A DNA stretch of 64,000 bases from JAEUMY01 sp033764435 (GTDB lineage Bacteria > Pseudomonadota > Gammaproteobacteria > Burkholderiales > Usitatibacteraceae). The notes beneath the pieces are model-generated. The model was not told where the DNA came from. It ran no database searches and saw nothing but the letters and a program-made list of their open reading frames with translations. The position numbers and the translations under genes were made by a program. This document shows, piece by piece, positions 25,029 through 32,932 of this stretch; position 1 is the first letter of the stretch; each line of letters opens with the position of its first letter. The stretch covers positions 62,001 to 126,000 of the forward strand of contig JANRIX010000010.1 of NCBI GenBank assembly GCA_033764435.1, in the 5' to 3' direction.

Positions 25029-25745
25029 ATGCGTTTCAGTGCCAAGCGTCTCATGCTTCTCGCACTCGTCACCCTCGCAACCCCGCTGCTCTCTGGCTGC
25101 TTCACGCTCGCCGCAACCGGCATCGTCGCCACGGCCGTGTCGGTCGATGACCGCCGCTCGACTGGATTCCAGGTGGAGGACGAAAGCATCGAATGGAAGG
25201 CCGCGGCCCGCATCCGCGAGCAGTTCAAGGACACGCACATCATCGCGGTGAGCTACAACCTGTCTGTTCTGTTGGTGGGCCAGGTACCGACCGAAGACGT
25301 GAAGAAGCAGGCAGAAATGGCGATTCGCGGCATTCCGAATGTGAAGAACGTTGTCAACGAACTGACCGTCGCCGGCAATACCTCGATCGCCGCGCGCGCC
25401 AACGACGGCCTCATTACCACCAACGTGAAGGCTCGAATGGTCGGCAACGGCCGAGTGTCGCCCAACCACGTGAAAGTCGTGACCGAGAACAGCGTCGTCT
25501 ACCTGCTGGGCATCGTGACCGAAGCCGAGGGCAATGCCGCCACCGATATCGCGCGCACCACCAGCGGTGTGTCCCGTGTGGTCAAGGTCTTCGAGTACAT
25601 TGCCGCGGCACCTGCGGCACCTGCAGCACCGGCCTCGCCTGCATCAGCCACCCCGCCGGCCACACCGGCTCCGGCAACACCCGCACCGACCACCACGCCA
25701 GCGCCTGCCACCAAAGCACCGGTAGCGACACCGCTGAAGCCCTGA
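25029..25745 (+). CDS. DolP/OsmY-like BON-domain outer-membrane lipoprotein
   Basis: The 238-residue product has a lipobox signal (LATPLLSGC) and two BON domains, roughly residues 45-115 and 122-190 (...VGQVPTEDVKKQAEMAIRGIPNVKNVVNEL and ...LLGIVTEAEGNAATDIARTTSGVSRVVKVFEYI), like DolP (YraP), which supports outer-membrane integrity. The last 45 residues are an unusual Ala/Pro/Thr-rich tail made of PAAPA, PATPA and similar units. ATG 25029 is preceded by GGAG 6 bases upstream. The usual diaA gene between yraN and dolP is absent here. Confidence 0.88.
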   Translation: MRFSAKRLMLLALVTLATPLLSGCFTLAATGIVATAVSVDDRRSTGFQVEDESIEWKAAARIREQFKDTHIIAVSYNLSVLLVGQVPTEDVKKQAEMAIRGIPNVKNVVNELTVAGNTSIAARANDGLITTNVKARMVGNGRVSPNHVKVVTENSVVYLLGIVTEAEGNAATDIARTTSGVSRVVKVFEYIAAAPAAPAAPASPASATPPATPAPATPAPTTTPAPATKAPVATPLKP

Positions 25746-25749
25746 GCGC

Positions 25750-27159
25750 ATGTCGGTCGCCCTGCCGCGGGAAGCGGCCCAAGCCCTGCGGCAGGCGGTG
25801 CAGATGCTGAACAGCGGCCAGGCCGCTGAAGCCGATGCGTTCATCCAGTCGCTGATCCGCCAGTTCCCGCAGAACGCCGACGTGCACTACGCCGCCGGCA
25901 TGAGTGCCGCCATGCGCGGCGACGGCAATGCCGCACTCGCTGCCATGCAGCAGGCGCTGGAGCGGGATCGAGGCAACGCGATGATCCATTTCCAGCTGGG
26001 CATCCTGCTGGACCAGGCGGGACGATTCAGCGAGTCGCCCAAGCGCTATCGCGATGCGCTCCGGCTCAATCCGCAGTTTCCCGAGGCGCACTACAACCTG
26101 GGCCTTGCGCTCGCGCAGACGGGCGACATCGATGGCGCCATCCGCAGCTATCGCCAGGCGCTGGCGCAACGGCCGACGTTTCTGGAAGCGCTCAATAATC
26201 TCGGCAATCTCCTGCAGGCGCAGGGTCGCAACGACGAGGCCATCACGCTGTTCCAGCAGGCCATCCGCGTGCGCCCCGATTTCGCGGTGCCGTACAACAA
26301 CCTCGGCAATTCGCTGGTCCGACTGAGTCGGCGTGAGGATGCCGTGCGCGCGTTCGAGAAGGCGCTGGAGCTGGCGCCGCGCTTTGCCGAAGCCCTGCAG
26401 AATCTGGCCGAGAATTTGCAGGCATTGGGACGGCGTGACGATGCCGCGCGCCGCTTTGAAGAATTGCTCGCGACACAGCCTGACAACGAGAACGCCCGCT
26501 TCGCGCTGGCCGCCTTGCGCGGCGAAAACCCGGCCACGGCGCCCGATGCCTTTGTCGCCAAGGTGTTTGACGATTTGGCGCCGCGCTTCGAATCGCATCT
26601 CGTGGGCACGCTGGGTTATCGCATTCCGGAAGAGCTGATCGCGCTCCTGAAGCCTTGGCTGGCTGGCCGCGATCCGGTCGACGTGATCGACTTGGGCTGC
26701 GGCACCGGCCTGTTCGGCCGTGAGATCAAGCCCTGGGCGCGCACACTGGCCGGCTGCGACCTCTCCAGTGCCATGGTGGCGCAATGCCGGGGCACCGGGC
26801 TCTATGACCGCGTCGAGCAGCTCGAGCTGGTGCCATTCCTGGGTGGTATGGGTGCTGCAAGCACCGATGTGGTCGCCGCCACCGACGTGTTTGTCTACGT
26901 GGGCGATCTCTCGCGAATATTCGCGGAGACGGCGCGCGTGCTGCGACCGGGCGGACGCTTCGGCTTCTCGATCGAACTCGCCGATAGCGGTGACTTCACG
27001 CTACGCGCGACCAGCCGCTTCGCGCAGTCAAAGGCCTACATCGAGCGCCTGGCCAAGGAACACGGCTTCACAATTACCGATGCCGTCGATACACCAATCC
27101 GCAAGGAAGCCGGCGTGCCGATTCCGGGTTGGCTGGTGGTGCTGGAGAAGCGCGCGTAA
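25750..27159 (+). CDS. TPR-repeat SAM-dependent methyltransferase
   Basis: The 469-residue protein has about seven tetratricopeptide repeats over residues 10-255 (for example AHYNLGLALAQTGDIDGAIRSYRQAL), then a class I methyltransferase domain with motif I VIDLGCGTGLFGREI and downstream CDLSSAMV, ATDVFVYVGDLSRIF and LRPGGRFGFSIE. The target is unknown; TPR fusions of this kind often modify proteins or lipids. It starts 4 bases after the BON gene, so the two are probably co-transcribed. Confidence 0.9.
   Translation: MSVALPREAAQALRQAVQMLNSGQAAEADAFIQSLIRQFPQNADVHYAAGMSAAMRGDGNAALAAMQQALERDRGNAMIHFQLGILLDQAGRFSESPKRYRDALRLNPQFPEAHYNLGLALAQTGDIDGAIRSYRQALAQRPTFLEALNNLGNLLQAQGRNDEAITLFQQAIRVRPDFAVPYNNLGNSLVRLSRREDAVRAFEKALELAPRFAEALQNLAENLQALGRRDDAARRFEELLATQPDNENARFALAALRGENPATAPDAFVAKVFDDLAPRFESHLVGTLGYRIPEELIALLKPWLAGRDPVDVIDLGCGTGLFGREIKPWARTLAGCDLSSAMVAQCRGTGLYDRVEQLELVPFLGGMGAASTDVVAATDVFVYVGDLSRIFAETARVLRPGGRFGFSIELADSGDFTLRATSRFAQSKAYIERLAKEHGFTITDAVDTPIRKEAGVPIPGWLVVLEKRA
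26913..26924. repeat. GCGAATATTCGC in the TPR-methyltransferase gene
   Basis: Reads RIFA at residues 389-392, in DLSRIFAETARVLRPGG. Confidence 0.98.
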
Positions 27160-27174
27160 GGACCCTGCCGGGCG

Positions 27175-27597
27175 TCAGCCCATGCGATGCTTCAACCACC
27201 GCATCAACGCGCCCACGACCGGCAGCTTTTCGTAGAGCTCCCCTGCCGCATCCCAGTAGTCGCGATGCCAGCGCACGCGTCCATCGGCGGCCAGCTTGAG
27301 GAACGAGAGGCCATGGATGAGCCGCGTTTCGGCAGGTTTGAGCTTGCTGATGCGGAACGTGAAATCCCAGGTCAGCACCACGCTGTCCCCCTGGATGACA
27401 CGCTCCTTGATGACAAAGCGCGGATCGATGAGCGGGCCCCACATGTCAGCGAATATTCGCTGCACCTTGGGGAGCCCGGTGACCTCGTTGAACGGATCGC
27501 GGAAGTAGGCGTCATCGGTGTAGAACTCGCCCATTCGCGCCACCGACTCCGGCGTGAGCGATTCGAAGTAGGCGACCAGCTCGTCAACGGTTCTCAT
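27175..27597 (-). CDS. SnoaL/NTF2-like protein
   Basis: A 140-residue single-domain protein with the NTF2-like pattern: ESVARMGEFYTDDAYFRDPFNEVTG, MWGPLIDPRFVIKERVIQGDSVVLTWDFTFRI and HGLSFLKLAADGRVRWHRDYWDAAGELY. Its catalytic role, if any, is unknown. It is the last gene of the lipid cluster and follows the SDR gene by 11 bases; homologous clusters commonly end with this pair. Confidence 0.85.
   Translation of the reverse strand: MRTVDELVAYFESLTPESVARMGEFYTDDAYFRDPFNEVTGLPKVQRIFADMWGPLIDPRFVIKERVIQGDSVVLTWDFTFRISKLKPAETRLIHGLSFLKLAADGRVRWHRDYWDAAGELYEKLPVVGALMRWLKHRMG
27449..27460. repeat. GCGAATATTCGC in the SnoaL-like gene
   Basis: Reads RIFA at residues 47-50, in KVQRIFADMW. Confidence 0.98.
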
Positions 27598-27608
27598 GGC
27601 GTCCCCTG

Positions 27609-28388
27609 CTAACCCTTCACAGCCTTGCGCACGGCGGAGAAATAGAACCGGTACGGCAGGTGACGCAGGAACTTGAGCTGGCGGGTGAAGGCTTTTGGAA
27701 AGTGAATCTCGAAGTCACCATCCTCGAAGCCGTCGATGATGCTCTTCGCGGCTTCCTCCGGCGTGATGAGGTGCGGCATGGTGAAGTCGTTCTGCGCCGT
27801 GAGCGGTGTCTTCACGAAGCCTGGGTTGATGACGTACACATCCAGCCCGCGCGGCTGCAAATCGAGATACAGCGTCTCCGCAAGATTGATGAGCGCCGCC
27901 TTGGTCGGGCCGTAGACGAGACTCTTGGGCAGGCCGCGATAGCCGGCCACGCTGGACACCAGCGCCACGCCACCCTTGCCCTGCTTCATGAGTTGCGGCA
28001 CCACGAGCGAAAGCCCGTTGTAGAAGCCATTCAGGTTGATGTCGATCATGTTCTTCGCGACAGCGAGATCGATCTCCCACGCGCGCATGGCCTTGTAGTC
28101 GCCCGCCATGAAGATGGCGAGGTCGTAGCCGCCCCACGCCGTCACCAGCTTGTCATGCGCGGCGGTGAAGGTGTCCAGCTTCACGATATCCAGGGGCAGG
28201 GCAATGCTGCGATCGGTGCCGTAGCGCTTGACCATGTCTTCCAGCGGCTCGGCCCGCCGGGCGGAAACCGCCACCTTCGCGCCCTGCGCGATCAGGGCAT
28301 CGGCGAGTGAAGCGCCGATGCCGGTCGAGGCACCGATGATCCAGACGCGGCGGTCTTTCCATTGGGTGATCGGTGTGTTGAGTGCCAT
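27609..28388 (-). CDS. Short-chain dehydrogenase/reductase
   Basis: The 259-residue protein has the NAD(P) loop GASTGIG at 19-25, the NxAG-like AIFMAGDYK, catalytic serine in SSVAGYRG and the YxxxK pair in YGPTKAALINLAE, then PGFVKTPL. The C-terminus is basic (RQLKFLRHLPYRFYFSAVRK), possibly membrane-associated. Cofactor choice looks NADP-like (SARRAEP). It belongs to the lipid cluster downstream of the DUF3833 gene, across the GTGAC heptad array. Confidence 0.9.
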   Translation of the reverse strand: MALNTPITQWKDRRVWIIGASTGIGASLADALIAQGAKVAVSARRAEPLEDMVKRYGTDRSIALPLDIVKLDTFTAAHDKLVTAWGGYDLAIFMAGDYKAMRAWEIDLAVAKNMIDINLNGFYNGLSLVVPQLMKQGKGGVALVSSVAGYRGLPKSLVYGPTKAALINLAETLYLDLQPRGLDVYVINPGFVKTPLTAQNDFTMPHLITPEEAAKSIIDGFEDGDFEIHFPKAFTRQLKFLRHLPYRFYFSAVRKAVKG

Positions 28389-28407
28389 GTTTGTTCCCCT
28401 GTTTGAT

Positions 28408-28491
28408 GTGACGCGTGACGAGTGACATGTGACGGGCTCTTAAGCCCCCGCACGTTGAGTCACCCGTCACCAGTCACTCGTCACCTGTCAC
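28408..28491. repeat. Mirrored array of GTGACNN heptads
   Basis: Four GTGAC units at 28408, 28415, 28422 and 28429 (period exactly 7) are followed by a GGGCT-CTTA-AGCCC hairpin (28434-28447) and five GTCAC units at 28459, 28466, 28473, 28480 and 28487. The last overlaps the DUF3833 stop codon. The two halves can pair into one long stem-loop between two operon genes. Confidence 0.9.
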
Positions 28492-29099
28492 CGTTTCCTG
28501 AAGAAAATCGTGATCTCGGCCAGATGCACACCGAACTTGGACATGCGCGTCTTGTTGCCCAACGTGTCCTTGTCGATGAGATACATCCAGTCGTCCATGT
28601 CGACGTGATAGGTCTTGTCGTCCACCGGCAGCGCCAGCACGTAGTTCCAGCGGAGCGCATTGCCCACCGCTTCGCCTGACGCCGTGCCGACCACGTCACC
28701 TGCGGTGCCGGTGTAGCGGTCGCCATCCTTCCTGATGGTCCAGATGCGTTTCTCGGTCTTGCCGTCAGACCATTTGAAGCTCTCATCGAGCACACCTGTT
28801 TCGCCTTCCCACTTGGCAATGATCTCGACATAGAACCGGCGGGTCACCTTGCCCGAGCGGTCCTGCACCATGCCCCAGCCATCAATGGTGCCGTTGAAGT
28901 ATTGCTTCAGATCGAGCTTGGGTTGCTCGGCGGCGTAGTCCTTGATGTCGACGCTGGCGCAGCCAGAGAGCAGTGCTGTCAGCAGCATGAGTGAGAGTGC
29001 GACTAACGAAAGTCCAGTGGACTTTCGTTGGACGCCGGAGGCGGTCCCGAAGGGATTCGCCCATCTCCCAAAGAGAGGGGGGAACAATATTCGCTTCAT
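28488..29099 (-). CDS. DUF3833 lipoprotein with an inserted N-terminal repeat
   Basis: The 203-residue product has a lipobox (LLTALLSGC) and the DUF3833 core: FNGTIDGWGMVQDRSGKVTRRF, GVLDESFKWSDG, GTASGEAVGNALRWNY, MDDWMYLIDKDTLGN. DUF3833 genes are regular members of this cluster, role unknown. The first 27 residues before the hydrophobic segment are unusual and are encoded by a repeat element (hairpin 29005-29029 plus 29031-29056, shared with a distant gene). A GTG or other start after the repeat could give a normal signal peptide. Its ATG overlaps the MFS stop. Confidence 0.85.
   Translation of the reverse strand: MKRILFPPLFGRWANPFGTASGVQRKSTGLSLVALSLMLLTALLSGCASVDIKDYAAEQPKLDLKQYFNGTIDGWGMVQDRSGKVTRRFYVEIIAKWEGETGVLDESFKWSDGKTEKRIWTIRKDGDRYTGTAGDVVGTASGEAVGNALRWNYVLALPVDDKTYHVDMDDWMYLIDKDTLGNKTRMSKFGVHLAEITIFFRKR
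29005..29056. repeat. REP/MITE-like element, copy 1
   Basis: A hairpin with two perfect 12-base arms (29005-29016 and 29018-29029; AACGAAAGTCCA and its complement) is followed by 29031-29056, which matches the reverse complement of 37716-37741 at 25 of 26 bases. It lies within the DUF3833 signal-peptide region and keeps the frame open. Confidence 0.85.
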
Positions 29100-30436
29100 G
29101 ATGGGTCCTTCTGCGGTGAATCAAAGAATGGAGAGCGCCACAGCAGCAGGGCTGCGACGGCCTTCAGCATGCAGGGCAGCAGCGCATAGACCGCGGCCAA
29201 TGCGGTGAGCACTTCGGTGGAGTGGCTGCCCTTGGGCGCATACCCCAGCCAGCCCAGGAGCGGCAGCGCGACACCGGCAGCCAATGCCAGGTTGCCCTTG
29301 GTGACGAGGTTCCACAGGCCGAAATACGCGCCTTCATTGCGCCCCTTGCCGGCCCGCTCGTCGATGTCGATCACGTCGGCCAGAATCGATGGTGGCAACG
29401 CCAGGTCGGCGCCCAGACCCAAACCGGACATGATGCAGATGATGAAGAATGCCGTCGCATCACCCGGCCCCAGCAGGAAGGCCCAGACGAATGCAGCGAT
29501 GGAGAGGATCATGCCGCAGAACCAGGCGCGGCCCTTGCCGATGCGCGAAGAGAGCTTGACCCAGAGCGGCATGCCGGCCGCACCTGCGGCGAAATAGGCG
29601 ATGAGGAATTGGGCGGTGAGATCGGGACGCTGGATGGCATCCTCGATGAAGAACAGCACCAGCGTGGCGGGAATGGATGCGGCGATCCCGTTCATCACGA
29701 AAATCCACAGCAATGGGCGGAAGCTCGCGTTGCCAAACGGCTTCAGCATCACTGCGAATATTCGCTTCTCGTCGCTGACATGCGTGGTGACCGCGGGCGG
29801 CGACGACCGCATCATCACCAGCGCCAGGATGACGATGAGCGGACCGAACAGGTAGCTGAACTGGGCGAAGCCTGCGCGCGCTCCACTCAGCTTGGAGAGA
29901 ATTTCCGGCAACGCTGCAGCGAGGAACACGCCGATCAGTCCCAGGCCTTCGCGGAACGACACGATGCGGGTGCGCTCGTTGGGATCGGCACTCATTTCCG
30001 CGCCATGCGCCTGATAGCTGATGGTGATCATGCTGTAGGCGGTGTAGACCACCAGCAGCATCGCGACCAGCCAGATCGAGAGTCCGGTGGTGGAGAGTTC
30101 CGGCGGCACGAAGAGTCCGATCATCCCCAGCGCCAGCAACGGCGCGCCGACACCAATCCACACCCCGCGGCCGCGCCCGGTCTGGCGGGTGCGATCACTC
30201 CAGTAGCCCAGTAGCGGGTCCTGGATCGCGTCGAACGCGCGGGCGAGCAACAGAAGGAAGCCGATGCTGGCGAGCGACAGGCCCAGCGTATCGGCGTAGA
30301 ACTTGGGCACGTGCACATAGATCGGCAGCGCCGCCATGGCGAGCGGCAGGCCGAGGCCGCCATAAGCCAGGAGACGCCATGCGGAATGACGCGCCGGGGC
30401 TGGCAGCGGCGCGGCGTCCGCCGCAGGCTGGGTCAT
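29096..30436 (-). CDS. MFS/GPH-type membrane transporter
   Basis: The 446-residue protein has about 12 hydrophobic segments and the glycoside-pentoside-hexuronide-like motif FDAIQDPLLGYWSDRTRQTGRGRGVWI after helix 2, plus DEKRIFAVMLKPF in the central loop. Substrate is unknown; in this cluster a lipid or lipid-linked cargo is plausible but unproven. It overlaps its neighbours by 4 bases on both sides. Confidence 0.9.
   Translation of the reverse strand: MTQPAADAAPLPAPARHSAWRLLAYGGLGLPLAMAALPIYVHVPKFYADTLGLSLASIGFLLLLARAFDAIQDPLLGYWSDRTRQTGRGRGVWIGVGAPLLALGMIGLFVPPELSTTGLSIWLVAMLLVVYTAYSMITISYQAHGAEMSADPNERTRIVSFREGLGLIGVFLAAALPEILSKLSGARAGFAQFSYLFGPLIVILALVMMRSSPPAVTTHVSDEKRIFAVMLKPFGNASFRPLLWIFVMNGIAASIPATLVLFFIEDAIQRPDLTAQFLIAYFAAGAAGMPLWVKLSSRIGKGRAWFCGMILSIAAFVWAFLLGPGDATAFFIICIMSGLGLGADLALPPSILADVIDIDERAGKGRNEGAYFGLWNLVTKGNLALAAGVALPLLGWLGYAPKGSHSTEVLTALAAVYALLPCMLKAVAALLLWRSPFFDSPQKDPS
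29754..29765. repeat. GCGAATATTCGC in the MFS gene
   Basis: Reads RIFA at residues 225-228, in the central cytoplasmic loop. Confidence 0.98.
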
Positions 30437-30954
30437 TTGTTCCCCAGGAGACGCTTGCGCAGGCCGGGCTGGCTGGTTTTCTCCGAAAGCCAGATGTCGA
30501 AGAACGCGCGCGAAAACTCAGGGTCGGCCACGGCCGCGATGAACTTCGAGCGGGTGTAGAAGCGCGCTTCCTTGCCCGGCACGTGGATGCCGATCAGCGT
30601 GTCGCCCGGCTTGATGTCGGGGAAGATCTTGGCCATCTCGGCGTACCAGCGGTTGAGTTTCTCTTCCGGCCCGTAGCCCTGGCCGCGCTTCTCGTCGATG
30701 CTGCGCTTGGCAATGTCGGTGCCCTTGAAATTCATGTCGTACACCAGCTCCAGCGCGAACGGCTTGTCCGGCGCATAGCGGCCCTCCGGCGCCCACAGAC
30801 GGATGTCGTAGACCTTCATGCCGATGAAGCGGAAATTGGTGTCGCCCACCAGGGTGAGGCCAGGCAGATCCTTCTGCACAGGCTCGGGCAGCACGGGATT
30901 GGCCAGCGCATTCAGCGCGAGCAGGGAAAGGAGCAGTGCGGCGAACTTGTTCAT
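30433..30954 (-). CDS. Chalcone-isomerase-like secreted protein
   Basis: The 173-residue product has a signal peptide (MNKFAALLLSLLALNALA) and a chalcone-isomerase-like fold pattern: GDTNFRFIGMKVYDIRLWAPEGR, LELVYDMNFKGTDIAKRSIDE, KPGDTLIGIHVPGKEARFYT and FFDIWLSEKTSQPGLRKRLLG. Bacterial members do not act on flavonoids and probably bind fatty acids in the periplasm. It overlaps cfa by 4 bases. Confidence 0.88.
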   Translation of the reverse strand: MNKFAALLLSLLALNALANPVLPEPVQKDLPGLTLVGDTNFRFIGMKVYDIRLWAPEGRYAPDKPFALELVYDMNFKGTDIAKRSIDEKRGQGYGPEEKLNRWYAEMAKIFPDIKPGDTLIGIHVPGKEARFYTRSKFIAAVADPEFSRAFFDIWLSEKTSQPGLRKRLLGNK

Positions 30955-32162
30955 GCGGGCCTCGTCAGTTGAATCTGCATCACGTCCGTCCGCCCGGTGC
31001 GGAAACCGGCTTCACAGTAACAGAGATAGAAGCGCCAGATGCGCAGGAACTTCTCGTCGAAGCCCAGCGCCTTCACCTCCGCCTCGACAGCGTTGATGCG
31101 GTCACGCCAGAAGGCAAGCGTGTCGGCATAGTCGATGCCGAACATGAACGGCGCCTCCGACCTGAGACCGGCGCGCTCGGCATCGGCGCGGAAGCGCGGC
31201 ACCGGCGCCAGCATGCCGCCGGGGAAGATGTACTCGCGGATGAAATCGCTGGTCTCGCGATAGCGCGGGAAGGCATCCTCGGCAATGGTGATGGCCTGGA
31301 TGACTGCCGAGGCGCCGGGCTTGAGGCATTCATGCACCTTCGAGAAATAGGTCTGCCAGTACTGCTCGCCTACCGCCTCGAACATTTCGATGGACGCGAT
31401 GTGGTCGAACTGCTCTTTCACATCGCGATAGTCGACCAACTTCAGGGTGACAAGATGATCCAGACCCTCGCGCTTCATGCGCGCCTGCGCGAACGCGAGC
31501 TGCGCTTCGGAGAGCGTAATGCCGGTCACCTTTACGCCGCGTGTCTTCGCGGCACGCTCGGCGAAACCACCCCAGCCGCAGCCGATCTCCAGGATGTGCT
31601 CACCCGGTTTCGGATCGAGAAGGTGCAGGATGCGGTCGTACTTGGCCTGCTGTGCCGCCTCCATGTCCTTACCTGAGACGCCAACGCCGCTGGAGTAGGT
31701 CATGGTCGGATCAAGCCACAGTTTGTAGAAGTCATTCGACAGATCGTAGTGCGCCGAGATGTTTTTCCTGGCCTGGCGCTTCGAGTTGGAGCGCAGCCAG
31801 TGCAGCAGGCGGTAGTACAGCACCGCGAGCTTGTTCCCATAGAACACGTCCTCGAGCGGCTGGGCGTTCTCCACGAAGAAGATCAGCAACGCGGTCCAGT
31901 CACTGCTTTTCAGCCGACCGTCGCGATAGCACTCGCCCATGGCGATGTCGGCCGAGCGCATCAGCTCGCTGGCCACTTTCCAGTCCAGCATCTGCAGATC
32001 GGCGCGCGTGCCCGGCTCGGGGCCGGTGAAGAGATGGGTCTCGCCATCCGGCGTGGTCAGCGCGAGGCTGCCATGGCGGATGCGCTTCAAGATGGCGAAG
32101 ACAGCGCGGGCGGTGAGCGGCGCGCGGGATGCGGTGTCGGCGGAGAGTCCGGAGGCACTCAT
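30951..32162 (-). CDS. Cyclopropane-fatty-acyl-phospholipid synthase family methyltransferase
   Basis: The 403-residue enzyme transfers a methylene or methyl group from SAM to unsaturated fatty acyl chains of phospholipids at the membrane. It shows ISAHYDLSNDFYKLWLDPTMTYSSGV, motif I ILEIGCGWGGFAERAA, GITLSEAQLAFAQ, SIEMFEAVGEQYWQTYF and EYIFPGGMLAP, all typical of the CFA family. The cluster type suggests tuning of membrane lipids under photo-oxidative or similar stress. Overlaps the DUF1365 stop as ATGA. Confidence 0.94.
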   Translation of the reverse strand: MSASGLSADTASRAPLTARAVFAILKRIRHGSLALTTPDGETHLFTGPEPGTRADLQMLDWKVASELMRSADIAMGECYRDGRLKSSDWTALLIFFVENAQPLEDVFYGNKLAVLYYRLLHWLRSNSKRQARKNISAHYDLSNDFYKLWLDPTMTYSSGVGVSGKDMEAAQQAKYDRILHLLDPKPGEHILEIGCGWGGFAERAAKTRGVKVTGITLSEAQLAFAQARMKREGLDHLVTLKLVDYRDVKEQFDHIASIEMFEAVGEQYWQTYFSKVHECLKPGASAVIQAITIAEDAFPRYRETSDFIREYIFPGGMLAPVPRFRADAERAGLRSEAPFMFGIDYADTLAFWRDRINAVEAEVKALGFDEKFLRIWRFYLCYCEAGFRTGRTDVMQIQLTRPA

Positions 32163-32932
32163 CGTGTGGTTTCCGTTAGGGGCGGTTCAGGTTTGGAGAA
32201 GAACGGCACGCGCTTCAGCCAGAGCTTCAGCGCCTGCCAGTGGATGCGGAAGACGACGCCGAAGGTGAGCAGCGGATAACCCAGCAGCGCCTTCAGGAAG
32301 CTGGCCCGGCTCACGGGCACGCCGTCGCCATGCACGGTCGTGACCAGCAGTTTGTCGGCACCAAGTTCACCGTCGTGATAGTCGATCTGGGCGAAGATGC
32401 GCGTCCCGGCGAGATCGAAGCGGAAGCGGTAATGCCCCTTCACCTCGCAGAACGGCGAGACGTGGAACACCTTCGTCGCGGTAAGCCAGTCGCCCGACTC
32501 GATGGGCCGGCCGTCCGGATGCATGACCAGATAGTTGTGGTGCTCGCCAAAGGTGTTGCTCACCTCGGCCAGCACGGCGATGAGCTGGCCGGCGCGGTCG
32601 TGGCAATACCAGACGGCGATTGGATTGAACACATAGCCCAGTACGCGCGGAAAGCACTGCAGGATGATCTCGCCATCCGCCTTCACGCCTTCCTTCGCGA
32701 GCAGCCCGCGAATCCAGGGCTCCAGCGGGCTGCCGTCGCGCGGGCCGTGGTCGCGCGTGCGGAAGCTGATGAGGCCGAAGCGGTCACGTGCGATGCCGCC
32801 CTCCTCCAGCGCATCCAGCTTCGACAGCGGCACCGAGAGGAAGAACACGCCATAGACAAAGCGGTGCCCCACCGGCTTCAGCCGCTGGTGCATGACCTTG
32901 CCAAAGTGCAGGCGCGGAATCATTTCTTCCAT
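32159..32932 (-). CDS. DUF1365 family protein
   Basis: The 257-residue product has the DUF1365 signatures HQRLKPVGHRFVYGVFFLSVPL, RDRFGLISFRTRDHG, PRVLGYVFNPIAVWYCHD, EVSNTFGEHHNYL and KVFHVSPFCEVKGHYRFRF. The family nearly always sits between an FAD oxidoreductase and a CFA synthase and has been tied to fatty-acid modification, but its reaction is not established. It overlaps the FAD gene by 13 bases. Confidence 0.92.
   Translation of the reverse strand: MEEMIPRLHFGKVMHQRLKPVGHRFVYGVFFLSVPLSKLDALEEGGIARDRFGLISFRTRDHGPRDGSPLEPWIRGLLAKEGVKADGEIILQCFPRVLGYVFNPIAVWYCHDRAGQLIAVLAEVSNTFGEHHNYLVMHPDGRPIESGDWLTATKVFHVSPFCEVKGHYRFRFDLAGTRIFAQIDYHDGELGADKLLVTTVHGDGVPVSRASFLKALLGYPLLTFGVVFRIHWQALKLWLKRVPFFSKPEPPLTETTR

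Noticed and set aside
28408..28491. Possible CRISPR array
   Set aside because: The units are 5-7 bases, with no spacers of CRISPR length and no cas genes anywhere in the window.
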